Assembly (NCBI RefSeq): GCF_001006305.1
Contig: NZ_LBHJ01000003.1
Coordinates: 1,130,631 to 1,194,630, forward strand
Direction of reading: 5' to 3'
Length of the DNA: 64,000 nucleotides
Source: Silvibacterium bohemicum
GTDB taxonomy: Bacteria > Acidobacteriota > Terriglobia > Terriglobales > Acidobacteriaceae
Shown piece after piece: positions 57,049 to 64,000 of the stretch. A program made the position numbers and the translations under genes. The notes beneath the pieces are model-generated. The model made no database searches. It saw only the letters and a list, made by a program, of their open reading frames with translations, and had not been told where the DNA came from. Position 1 is the first letter of the stretch. Every line of letters begins with the position of its first letter.

Positions 57049-57335
57049 CCACGACGCGATCTGACCGGAAGACCATGACCTGTGCCGAATTTCAAGACCG
57101 CCTGCCTGAGTTGTTCGAGTCCCACGCCGATCTCAGTGCGGAAGAGCATCTGAAGACCTGCGAGAACTGCGCCGCGCTGGTGCGCGATCTGGAGTACATC
57201 GCGCAACAGGCGAAGCTGCTGCTTCCCATTCACGATCCCAGCCCCGCAGTATGGGACAAGATCGAGAACGCGATCCAGACAGAAGGCTCAGGACAGGAAC
57301 GCGCCGAAGCCAACCGGCCCCCCGTTCGTGCTTAA
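57045..57335 (+). CDS. Zinc-binding anti-sigma factor (zf-HC2)
   Basis: A 96-residue protein with the ZAS motif H-x3-C-x2-C (H35, C39, C42 in HLKTCENC), starting from [16 protein letters not shown]; an inner ATG (57075) is possible. No membrane helix, so it is soluble and probably redox- or metal-sensing like RsrA. It overlaps the sigma gene (ATGA), so both are made together and it is the likely binding partner of that sigma. Confidence 0.88.
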   Translation: MTTTRSDRKTMTCAEFQDRLPELFESHADLSAEEHLKTCENCAALVRDLEYIAQQAKLLLPIHDPSPAVWDKIENAIQTEGSGQERAEANRPPVRA

Positions 57336-57373
57336 GGTACACGCTTCAGGTGGCTGCTTAAGATTCGGACTAA

Positions 57374-57413
57374 TAGTACGAGCTTAGCGGGAGTAGTACG
57401 AGCTTAGCGGGAG
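57374..57413 (+). repeat. Two perfect tandem 20-bp repeats
   Basis: TAGTACGAGCTTAGCGGGAG occurs twice head to tail (57374-57393 and 57394-57413), 38 bases after the anti-sigma stop and ~160 before the zinc-ribbon gene. Confidence 0.85.
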
Positions 57414-57571
57414 ATCATCGCCGGCAGCCGAACAGCCGGCGATGACCGATCCGTCGTAGCGTTATCCTGCGCTGACGGCCAGGCCATTTCACGTCTTAAT
57501 CGCACTTCCAGCGAATGAATCTTTCTCTTTGCCGGTGCGTCAAACAAGCATCCACACGGAGGAATTGAAAC

Positions 57572-57733
57572 GTGGCTGCTTATTGCGCCTGCTGTGGCGC
57601 TGAGATCAAATTGAAGGCGGAGCCGTGCCACATGTGCGGAACTCCGCAGCACGGGGCGCTCCCTACCAAAGTGACGTCATTGTCGCCTGAAATCCATCCG
57701 CAAAAAAAGCCAACCGATAAGCCTGCAGCATAA
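57572..57733 (+). CDS. Small zinc-ribbon protein
   Basis: A 53-residue protein from GTG 57572, six bases after GGAGGAATT. Cys pairs C5/C8 (with C7) and C19/C22 (YCACCG and PCHMCG) form a compact zinc ribbon; the tail is charged and Pro-rich. Too short for a domain search by eye. It lies 236 bases after the anti-sigma gene. The strong ribosome site and knuckles argue for a real gene. Function unknown. Confidence 0.6.
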   Translation: MAAYCACCGAEIKLKAEPCHMCGTPQHGALPTKVTSLSPEIHPQKKPTDKPAA

Positions 57734-58021
57734 CGTAGGTAGTTAGACTGGCACCCTAAGCGAAATAGTCTGGCCGTCCCATTCTCGAGCGAGCCTGCCC
57801 AGGCAGCGCCGAACTGTATTCGCGTCGCCCGGTATCGAGCGAGTCAAAAAGCCGAAAATGCGTGGGAGAGCTGTTTCTTAAGCGGCTCTCTCCTCGGCCA
57901 AGCAGCGGGAGTAGTTGAACTTACTGCCCCAGCTGCTGACGCAAAGCCGACTTATGAGGAGTGACGCTTTTCAATGAGCTGCGTTTGTTGCGCAAGTAGT
58001 GCCACACGATAAGCTTTTGGA

Positions 58022-58918
58022 ATGGAACAGCGCAGTCACAGCAATAATCGAGAAACCAATGAGGCAAGGTCACGTGTCGAGCATTTACTGCTTTGCGCAG
58101 CCGCAGTTTTGTCTCCTACCCGCGATTGGCTTGAGAAAGCCTCTGTGGCGAATTGGCAACCTTCCGAAGAAGGTGTGATCAACCATTACCATTTGGTCCT
58201 TCGCTCAATTGTCGTGAAACAGGCTGAGGCTTTGGATAGCATTCTTATCCTCGCAAGAGGTGTGCGAGGATTTTCTGCAGTACCGCTGCTCAGGGCCATG
58301 TATGAGGAGCTAATTTGGGTTTTGTATCTGGCATCTCGTACCGAAGATGAGGCCTCACGAATAGTTCATGCTTTAGGTGCTGTTGGAATTCACGAGACAT
58401 TTCTTGCACAAGAAAATTATGTGATTCCGAACACGGGCTCGGGCTTCTCACTCGAATGGAAGCTTCGAAGCAAATTCGCATATGATCGCGGGCGCGATGA
58501 ACTGCGCGACATATTCTCAGCCTCTGGATTCACGCTCAAGAAGCACCAGACTATTCCAAGCATGGCGCAACTTGCCAAATCGGTCTCAATGGAGACTACG
58601 TATGGCTTTCTCTACCATGGGACATCACGCGCGGTACACTTCAGCGTTCCTGAACAGCTACGAAGAATATGGGGTAGGCCAGGGCAGATGACAATTTCTT
58701 CGTCCACCTTTGAGGCATATTGGGCTGCGTTCAGTCTCTACTGGGGAAGCTGGCTTTATTCGCTAACGTTCTTAACGACCGTGCCGCTGCTTCAGACGCC
58801 GGATTTGCCCGATGAAGAACTTGAACAGCTAGGTCGTGCCATGGAGGCAGTCAAGAAGGACGGAGCTGTACCGATTCTTACCAATGCAGAAGTGTATTGG
58901 CCTGAAACTTGGAGATGA
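58022..58918 (+). CDS. DUF5677-type protein
   Basis: A 298-residue helical protein similar in plan to the one at 36646: SIVVKQAEALDSILILARGV, VPLLRAMYEELIWVLYLASR and a His-containing segment LYHGTSRAVHFSVPEQLRR (residues ~198-216). A hydrophobic C-terminal helix pair (FEAYWAAFSLYWGSWLY) follows. Base use is more AT-rich than its neighbours, a sign of transfer. No partner gene is coupled to it. Function unknown. Confidence 0.6.
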   Translation: MEQRSHSNNRETNEARSRVEHLLLCAAAVLSPTRDWLEKASVANWQPSEEGVINHYHLVLRSIVVKQAEALDSILILARGVRGFSAVPLLRAMYEELIWVLYLASRTEDEASRIVHALGAVGIHETFLAQENYVIPNTGSGFSLEWKLRSKFAYDRGRDELRDIFSASGFTLKKHQTIPSMAQLAKSVSMETTYGFLYHGTSRAVHFSVPEQLRRIWGRPGQMTISSSTFEAYWAAFSLYWGSWLYSLTFLTTVPLLQTPDLPDEELEQLGRAMEAVKKDGAVPILTNAEVYWPETWR

Positions 58919-59119
58919 ATCTCCTGCGGCGCGCAGTTCAGGCAGTCAAGTCCCCATGAACGCCGTTCTGTTTACCAATCCCAGCCGAATATCTCCGCGA
59001 TAACCTACAGCCCCTGAAACGTCCCGCTTATCTAAGTTCGATTCTCGAATAGGTCCGCTTGTAGGTCGACTCTTGCGCGTTCCAAAACTCAGTTTCTGCA
59101 CCTAACTACGCCGACAGAT

Positions 59120-59965
59120 TCAAATCCCCATCTCAGTTGTTCTCAAAGCACACTCAGACGGCTCTCTGCAATTCCGCCGCAAGGCAGAGCCGTTTCGCGG
59201 ACCGATTGTTTCCCCGATAAGTTCGGCCAATATACCGGGAATAGGCGGTGACAATGTTTTCGGGATTGTCTCGCGCGAGTCGTTCGTCTCTGCCCGCCCC
59301 GCCTGATTTTCCTCTCGCGATCGATCTCTCCCCACCTTCTGCACCGTGCTCAAGCTCAGCGCGCCTTCGATCACGGGTGTCTCACTCCCGCTGGAAAATT
59401 TTCCGGCCGGGATGGACCCTTCCCTTCCCGCGGAATTCTCGTCCGGCGACTCATAGCCTGCCTCAGGCAGAGCTGCGTCAGGGCTGTCCGGATGCAGGGT
59501 CCGATAGAGGTATTCGGCGAACGACCACGTCCGCTCCTGCTTCACCTCCTGCTCCTGATAAGGCGTCTCCGGTGCCATCTCTTCCCCTTCCGGACTGAGC
59601 ACGATCTCCGAGACAGGCTCGGAGGCCGGCTGCGCGGCGGAATCCTCCTTGGACCGGGTGCGGGAGCTGGCACGAGGCAGCGTCTGCGCGGCGACCCGCA
59701 GCGTGGCGTTGAGAATCCGCGCGGCGTTGAGGTCCAGAGTACCCGCAGCGACGGCGCGAGCGATATCGGTAGCCGCGGTCTGGATGGCGGCATGGCTGTC
59801 GAGGAGCGGAATTTCCAGCGCCGCCGGAGCCGTGCGGCGGCGGCGATCGCGATCATGGGCAAAGCAGTGGTCCCCGCCCCGGAGAGCAGGAGCTTCGCAC
59901 TGATATCCGCTGGGACGAAGCGCGCGACAGCGTCGCCGCACTTTAGATTGGCTTGGATTGGTCAT
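59120..59965 (-). CDS. Cys/His N-terminal motif protein, unknown function
   Basis: A 281-residue protein from ATG 59965 (AGGAG nine bases before; the frame is open further). The first 40 residues carry C13, C23, C34 and H37 (CRALRPSGYQCEAPALRG, then GDHCFAH), a likely zinc site seen in other small acidobacterial hypotheticals. Next a helical part (TAATDIARAVAAGTLDLNAA) and a long acidic, low-complexity tail. No membrane segment. A DNA- or protein-binding role is possible but not shown. Confidence 0.55.
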   Translation of the reverse strand: MTNPSQSKVRRRCRALRPSGYQCEAPALRGGDHCFAHDRDRRRRTAPAALEIPLLDSHAAIQTAATDIARAVAAGTLDLNAARILNATLRVAAQTLPRASSRTRSKEDSAAQPASEPVSEIVLSPEGEEMAPETPYQEQEVKQERTWSFAEYLYRTLHPDSPDAALPEAGYESPDENSAGREGSIPAGKFSSGSETPVIEGALSLSTVQKVGRDRSREENQAGRAETNDSRETIPKTLSPPIPGILAELIGETIGPRNGSALRRNCREPSECALRTTEMGI

Positions 59966-60131
59966 GACGCTCCTAGAGACGAGTAAATGCTGAAGCGTAG
60001 CCTCAGGGAATGAGAGCCATCTCACTCATTCGGCTCGCTACGGCCGCTTCAGCGAAGGACTCCTTAACTGATTCGCTAGAGCTGAACCCACCGACGCCAG
60101 GAGCTCGTCATCCGAAGCGTAGCGGGCTCAA

Positions 60132-60168
60132 AGCAAAAGGCGCAGCCGTTTCGGCTGCGCCTTTTGCT
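60132..60168. terminator. Perfect 17-bp hairpin, orphan terminator
   Basis: AGCAAAAGGCGCAGCCG pairs fully with CGGCTGCGCCTTTTGCT around a three-base loop. It is symmetric and could work either way. The nearest gene end is the pentapeptide protein's, 286 bases to the right on the minus strand; no plus-strand gene ends before it. Confidence 0.7.
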
Positions 60169-60343
60169 CTACTCTTCCAGAATATCAAGCCAGAGCGAAT
60201 TCCCTGCCAAATCTCATGATCGGTTTGGCGAGTGGAATCTGCGGGTTAGAGAAAAGTTTAAGGGAGCGGGGTTGACAGGCTCCTGGGGGAGGGCTCTGTG
60301 TCTACCTTTTGTAGCCACTATTGTTACAGAAAACCGCCCGAAT

Positions 60344-60362
60344 GTGCAACAACTTGTTGCAC
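60344..60362. promoter_or_regulatory. 9-bp inverted repeat (operator-like)
   Basis: GTGCAACAACTTGTTGCAC: perfect arms around one base. It lies in the otherwise empty gap 59966-60453, downstream of the pentapeptide gene. A TTGACA hexamer (60272-60277) precedes it on the plus strand without a good -10. Confidence 0.4.
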
Positions 60363-60453
60363 GACCGGCCACGAATTCCTCGCTTTTGCCATGGAATCAA
60401 CTGCTCTTTTGATGGGATCGACGATCCCCACGGCCTCGCCTCCCTGATCCAGG

Positions 60454-61215
60454 TCAATCCGGGACGCTTGTCTGAACCGCTCCATTTTTGAGAGCCCAGT
60501 CGACGAAGCCGGCGGGAGGATTCCTTACCCCGGCGATGTTCGCACCGCGGATGCTCTTGATCTGCCGCCAATCGATGCTGCGCAGGTCGGCGAGCCCCAG
60601 ATCGGCGGCGGAGAGATCGGTTCCGGCGAAGCGCGCCGACGCCAGATTGGCCCCCTTCAGGTCGTCATTATCCATATCGGCATCGGTGAATGAAGCGCCT
60701 TCCAGATTGCTGTAGCGGAAGTTGGCCGAGCGCAGATTTGCGCTGGTGAAGTCGGCCCCGCGCAGGTCGCTGCTGCGCAGATCGGCGGCGCTGAAGTCGG
60801 AGCGCAGAAGATCGGCGTGCTCCAGCCGCAGGCCCTGCAGGAAGGCGGTCGAGACGTCGACACCGACCAGCGGCACGTGATCTGCATTCAATTCCTGGAG
60901 AGCGTCGATGCGGCCTCCGCTGCCGCCCTTGCCCTGCGCGGTGTTGATCACCTGCCAGGCCTGATAGTGGCGCTGCTTCACGCGATCTCCCGAGGCGCTG
61001 AAGTAGAAAATGACGGCCACCAGGACGGAGAAGCTGCCTAGGTAATCGAGCACGTCGAGAAAGCTCCAGCGGCTGAGCCCGTAGGCCACCCACTGCCAGG
61101 TCCACTCGAAGGCGATGAAGGGGACGATCCAATGGCTCTTGATGTGGGAGCGCACCAGGCTCCAGTTGGCCGGGCGTCTTCGGACGGGGTGGGTGATCAT
61201 CTGCAGCGGCTCCAT
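60454..61215 (-). CDS. Pentapeptide-repeat membrane protein
   Basis: A 253-residue protein. Two hydrophobic segments near the N-terminus (about 28-48 and 56-73, VLDYLGSFSVLVAVIFYFSA) anchor it. From about residue 115 to 200 come pentapeptide repeats of the A(D/N)Lxx type (LRSSDLRGADFTSANLRSAN), giving a right-handed quadrilateral helix. Function of such anchored forms is unknown; soluble ones can mimic DNA. An inner ATG (61200) is an alternative start. Confidence 0.85.
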   Translation of the reverse strand: MEPLQMITHPVRRRPANWSLVRSHIKSHWIVPFIAFEWTWQWVAYGLSRWSFLDVLDYLGSFSVLVAVIFYFSASGDRVKQRHYQAWQVINTAQGKGGSGGRIDALQELNADHVPLVGVDVSTAFLQGLRLEHADLLRSDFSAADLRSSDLRGADFTSANLRSANFRYSNLEGASFTDADMDNDDLKGANLASARFAGTDLSAADLGLADLRSIDWRQIKSIRGANIAGVRNPPAGFVDWALKNGAVQTSVPD

Positions 61216-61394
61216 GGCTCCATGGTTCGGTGGCTCTCTGGTCAGTTCAGAAATGGTTCAGCTCGGGAATATGGCTATCGTCATTCCGACAACGGGAGCA
61301 GCTTCAGGTTACGGTACAGACGGGATGAGAGGCGAAAGCGGCACAGGATTGTGACCTTCGCGCGTCCTGCACCCTCTGATACTCTCACCCGTGA

Positions 61395-62195
61395 ATGTCT
61401 ATTCCTTACTATCATGTCGACTCGTTTACGGATGAAATCTTCGGCGGCAATCCTGCCGGAGTCTGCATTCTTGAGGCATTTCCCGCCGATGCCGTCCTCA
61501 AGAAAATTGCAGCGGAGAACCGCCACAGCGAGACGGCGTTCGTCGTAGCCCGCTCCGATGGCAGCTTCGATCTGCGCTGGTTCACGCCGGTCGTCGAAGA
61601 CGATCTGTGCGGACACGCGACTCTGGCGACGGCGTATATCCTCTGGCTGCGTCAGCACCATGATTGGCCGGTATGCTTTCACACCCGCAGCGGGTTGTTG
61701 ACTGTAGATCGCGTCGACGACCTCTTCGAGATGGACTTTCCATCCCGGCCGCCAGTACGGGGTGAAGAATGGCCGGAGCTTCTGTCGGCTCTCGGCCTCG
61801 AAAAAGGCGAGATCCTGCGCTCGGTGCGCGATGTGCTCGTGGTTCTCGATCACACGGAGCAAGTGCAAAGCCTGACGCCGGATTTCGCCGCCCTGGCCGA
61901 GCTGGGCCTGGGCATCGGCGGAGCTATCGTCACCGCTCCCGGCGACGGCGATAGTTCTGACGTGGACTATGTGTGCCGGCTCTTCGCACCCTCTGCCGGG
62001 ATCAACGAAGATCCCGCGACGGGATCGATCCACTGCACGCTCGCGCCATATTGGGCCGAACGCACCGGCAAGCAGGCGTTCCAAGCGCGGCAACTGAGCG
62101 CCCGCGGAGGACGCATGCAATGCCGAATCGCCGGAGATCGAGTCAAGATATCCGGCTGCGCCAGGCTTTATCTTGAGGGAGCCATTCATCTGTAA
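61395..62195 (+). CDS. PhzF-family isomerase-like protein
   Basis: A 266-residue enzyme of the PhzF/DAP-epimerase fold: YYHVDSFTDEIFGGNPAGVC at the start, catalytic E46 in RHSETAF, VEDDLCGHATLATAYI, and a second-half GINEDPATGSIHC. PhzF isomerises a phenazine precursor; most homologues have unknown substrates. No other phenazine genes are here, so a phenazine role is unlikely. It runs divergently from the pentapeptide gene. Confidence 0.9.
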   Translation: MSIPYYHVDSFTDEIFGGNPAGVCILEAFPADAVLKKIAAENRHSETAFVVARSDGSFDLRWFTPVVEDDLCGHATLATAYILWLRQHHDWPVCFHTRSGLLTVDRVDDLFEMDFPSRPPVRGEEWPELLSALGLEKGEILRSVRDVLVVLDHTEQVQSLTPDFAALAELGLGIGGAIVTAPGDGDSSDVDYVCRLFAPSAGINEDPATGSIHCTLAPYWAERTGKQAFQARQLSARGGRMQCRIAGDRVKISGCARLYLEGAIHL

Positions 62196-62284
62196 CACGT
62201 TGAATGACGCTGGTCTGCCTCAATTGCCTAGCCTGACATAGGGGTTACTCGCTTCTCGGAAATGCGTTTGAGCATTCAACGATA

Positions 62285-62327
62285 TTGACACTTTGCGCTG
62301 CAAAGCTTACGCTTTGTATCACAAAGT
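62285..62327 (+). promoter_or_regulatory. Promoter with two palindromic operators, membrane-protein/regulator operon
   Basis: TTGACA at 62285-62290 and TACGCT at 62308-62313 are 17 bases apart. Palindrome one, ACTTTGCGCTGCAAAGC (62290-62306), fills the spacer, and palindrome two, GCTTTGTATCACAAAGT (62311-62327), covers the -10/start area. Each fits RCTTTGYnnnRCAAAGY. Repression by the regulator encoded in this operon is the simple reading. Confidence 0.55.
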
Positions 62328-62335
62328 GCTTATTC

Positions 62336-62956
62336 ATGACTGACCTCAACCGCGCGCTCGCCGATATTCGAAATATTCGCCGCCAGGTGGCAGAAACCAC
62401 CGAGTTCCACGGGTACGGCCCGCTCACGCTTTCTGCGACTGCTGGGTTTGCGCTCCTCGCCGGCGCGATTCAGTCCCATTACCTTCCCGAGCCTGCGGCA
62501 CATCCTGCACAGTATGTCGCCCTCTGGCTTTCCACCGGCGTTATTTCTGCTGCGCTTATTGCTGCACAGATGCTTACGCGTGTTAACCGCCTCCACTCCA
62601 GCATGGCGGACGAAATAGTTCGCGCAGCCGTTGCGCAATTCCTTCCGGCAGGGATTACCGGCGTCATTCTGCCCCTTGTGTTGCTGCACATTACAAAGGA
62701 CGTCTTCTGGATGCTCCCTGGTCTCTGGCAAATTATCTTCAGCCTGGGCGTCTTCGCCTCATGCCGCACTTTGCCGCGACCGATGCTTCTCGCAGGGTCC
62801 TGGTTCCTGCTCACAGGTATGGCTAGCGTGTCTCTCGGAGATGTCCGCGCTCTCGCTCCGGCCACGATGGCCGACTCGTACGCAGTCGGCATGGCTCTCG
62901 TGGCCGCGATCCACTATCTCTCCGCAAGGAAGGCGTCTGTCGATGAAGACAACTAA
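62336..62956 (+). CDS. Four- to six-helix membrane protein, unknown
   Basis: A 206-residue protein from ATG 62336 (MTDLNRALADIRNIRRQVAE). The N-terminal ~30 residues are a cytoplasmic helix, followed by about six hydrophobic segments (LTLSATAGFALLAGAI; ALWLSTGVISAALIAAQML; LPAGITGVILPLVLLHI). Its end overlaps the regulator start by 14 bases, so it is translated with it. I do not recognise a named family, but the trio membrane protein, winged-helix regulator, CreD-like protein is recurrent in related genomes as I recall. Confidence 0.65.
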   Translation: MTDLNRALADIRNIRRQVAETTEFHGYGPLTLSATAGFALLAGAIQSHYLPEPAAHPAQYVALWLSTGVISAALIAAQMLTRVNRLHSSMADEIVRAAVAQFLPAGITGVILPLVLLHITKDVFWMLPGLWQIIFSLGVFASCRTLPRPMLLAGSWFLLTGMASVSLGDVRALAPATMADSYAVGMALVAAIHYLSARKASVDEDN

Positions 62957-63332
62957 GTCCAAGCCGACGGCTCCGTTCGCATACGAGGGCTTAGATCGCG
63001 TCATTCACGAGCGCGCCCGTCTGAGCATTCTTACATCTCTCATCACCCGCAGTGACGGCCTGAGCTTTATCGAACTCAAGCAACTCTGCGGCCTGACCGA
63101 CGGGAATCTTGCCCGGCACCTGCAAGTGCTCGAAGAAGACGGCATGCTCCGCATCAGCAAGGAGGGTAAGAGCGGTCGCGCACAGACAACGGCTCGCATT
63201 ACCGCCTCCGGCCGCAGTCGGTACCTCGAATATTTGACCATCCTGGAACAGGTCGTTCGTGACGCTGCTTCGGTGAATCACGAAGATCCAAAGGGTCAGT
63301 TCCTCCGAAAGCTTTCCCCCGCAAAAGCCTGA
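62943..63332 (+). CDS. Winged-helix transcriptional regulator
   Basis: A 129-residue protein with one winged-helix domain (about 20-105): RARLSILTSLITRSDGLSFI, ELKQLCGLTDGNLARHLQVL (recognition helix) and the wing GMLRISKEGKSGRAQTTARI, then TASGRSRYLEYL. This is the HTH_27/MarR-ArsR type without metal-binding Cys. It overlaps the upstream membrane-protein gene. The RCTTTGY/RCAAAGY palindromes before that gene and before the CreD-like gene are the probable binding sites. Confidence 0.8.
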   Translation: MKTTKSKPTAPFAYEGLDRVIHERARLSILTSLITRSDGLSFIELKQLCGLTDGNLARHLQVLEEDGMLRISKEGKSGRAQTTARITASGRSRYLEYLTILEQVVRDAASVNHEDPKGQFLRKLSPAKA

Positions 63333-63376
63333 AGTATTGTTACCCATTCTGTAGATTGCTTTCTTTACGCATTCAA

Positions 63377-63393
63377 ACTTTGCGATGCAAAGT
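63377..63393 (+). promoter_or_regulatory. Palindromic operator upstream of the CreD-like gene
   Basis: ACTTTGCGATGCAAAGT, with perfect 7-bp arms around three bases, ends 22 bases before the ATG at 63416. It is the third and best copy of the motif found at 62290 and 62311. Confidence 0.6.
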
Positions 63394-63415
63394 AAACCTC
63401 AAGGAGAACAATGCA

Positions 63416-64000
63416 ATGAGCACTTTCGCTTCCTCTCAGCCGTCCTTACTCAGCCTCCACTCGCGCTCGCTCGGCACGAAGTTCTTCGTCGTCCTCCTTC
63501 TCGCCTTCATCATGAGCATCTCCGGTTTCTTCGTTGAAAACCTCACCACCGAACGAGCCAACCAGCATGGTGTCTCGGCGGCCTCGGCGGAGAATGCTTC
63601 CGAGCAACCGCAGACAGTCCTCGGAGTTCGTCTTGCCGATTCCTATCGCTCCACCCGGCGTTCCCTGCACTACATCGCGCTATTCCTCGGCCTTGTTTTT
63701 CTTACCTACTTTCTCTTTGAAGTATTAACGGGAAAGAGCGTTCATCCAGCCCAGTACGCTTTGGTCGGTATTGCGCAAACCATCTTCTATCTTTTGCTCC
63801 TTTCACTCGCCGAGCACGTTGGCTTCGACCTAAGCTTCCTTATTGCCGGGACGTCCACAATATTTCTCTTCTCGGTCAACACTGAGTGGGTATTCGGCAG
63901 CCGTAAGCTTGCTCTTCGTGCGTTCGCTGTCTTCGCGTTGCTCTACAGCTTCATTTATGTGCTTCTACGCGTCGAAGCTTACGCTTTGCTTGTCGGAGCC
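63416..64000 (+). CDS. Shortened CreD-like inner-membrane protein (3' end outside window)
   Basis: 195 residues visible, frame open at the window end. AAGGAG precedes ATG 63416. The N-terminus has the CreD membrane anchor (RSLGTKFFVVLLLAFIMSIS). After only ~45 residues comes the conserved C-terminal membrane part of CreD: DSYRSTRRSLHYIALFLGLV, LTYFLFEVLTGKSVHPAQYA, LLLLSLAEHVGFDLSFLIAG, then VLLRVEAYALLVGA. Full CreD (~450 residues) has a large periplasmic domain between these parts, which is missing here. CreD is linked to envelope stress and beta-lactam response. The third operator sits in front. Confidence 0.82.
   Translation, partial: MSTFASSQPSLLSLHSRSLGTKFFVVLLLAFIMSISGFFVENLTTERANQHGVSAASAENASEQPQTVLGVRLADSYRSTRRSLHYIALFLGLVFLTYFLFEVLTGKSVHPAQYALVGIAQTIFYLLLLSLAEHVGFDLSFLIAGTSTIFLFSVNTEWVFGSRKLALRAFAVFALLYSFIYVLLRVEAYALLVGA

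Overview
The window looks like chromosomal DNA of an acidobacterium (class Terriglobia, Granulicella/Terriglobus/Edaphobacter-like). The evidence is a VWFA-related-domain protein, a secreted TPR-CHAT protein, a Gram-negative outer-membrane assembly operon (Omp85/BamA, SurA-like, TamB), a TAT-exported polygalacturonase, DUF305/LVIVD proteins and dispersed intergenic repeats of a kind I associate with that phylum. Taxonomy is inference; there is no rRNA.

Left end (1-4432): the end of a VWFA-related protein, a small zinc ribbon, a LysR regulator, then an excisionase-like HTH gene and a tyrosine integrase pointing at the 3' end of a tRNA-Asp gene. This is the usual layout of one end of an element inserted at a tRNA; the other end is not visible. 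5279-13005: a DUF305/LVIVD operon with terminator, a secreted TPR-CHAT protease-like protein, and a membrane protein resembling a zinc-less anti-sigma factor that lies between two copies of a dispersed repeat.

13091-29840 is an exopolysaccharide locus, almost all on the minus strand: 2OG-Fe(II) oxygenase, Wzc-type tyrosine kinase, Wza exporter, O-antigen ligase/polymerase, flippase, three glycosyltransferases, acyltransferase with SGNH tail, GH28 polygalacturonase and a PMT/ArnT-like membrane transferase. A fourth glycosyltransferase converges from the plus strand. No initiating phosphoglycosyl transferase is present.

30441-38618 is mixed accessory DNA: MarC, a TAT cupin, a Cys-rich small protein, a two-gene GHKL-ATPase/STAS-like module behind an AT-rich promoter region, an ASCH-like protein, a porin, and a DUF5677 plus TIGR02391 pair. 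38634-54938 is mostly core: Lon, prephenate dehydratase, a 50-residue membrane protein with CsbD, a UbiA-type prenyltransferase, a stand-alone condensation-domain protein, a triple-BON protein, and the bamA-surA-tamB operon.

55092-64000: a ThiF/MoeB-like E1 enzyme, an ECF sigma with its zinc anti-sigma, a 53-residue zinc ribbon, a second DUF5677 protein, a Cys/His protein, a pentapeptide-repeat membrane protein, PhzF, and finally a three-gene unit (membrane protein, winged-helix regulator, shortened CreD-like protein). Matching palindromes lie in the promoter regions of this last unit, which suggests a self-regulated envelope-stress regulon. The most notable candidates for new biology are the GHKL/STAS-like module (32517-33682), the mini-CreD regulon (62285-64000), and the secreted CHAT protein with its repeat-bracketed neighbour (8481-13005).
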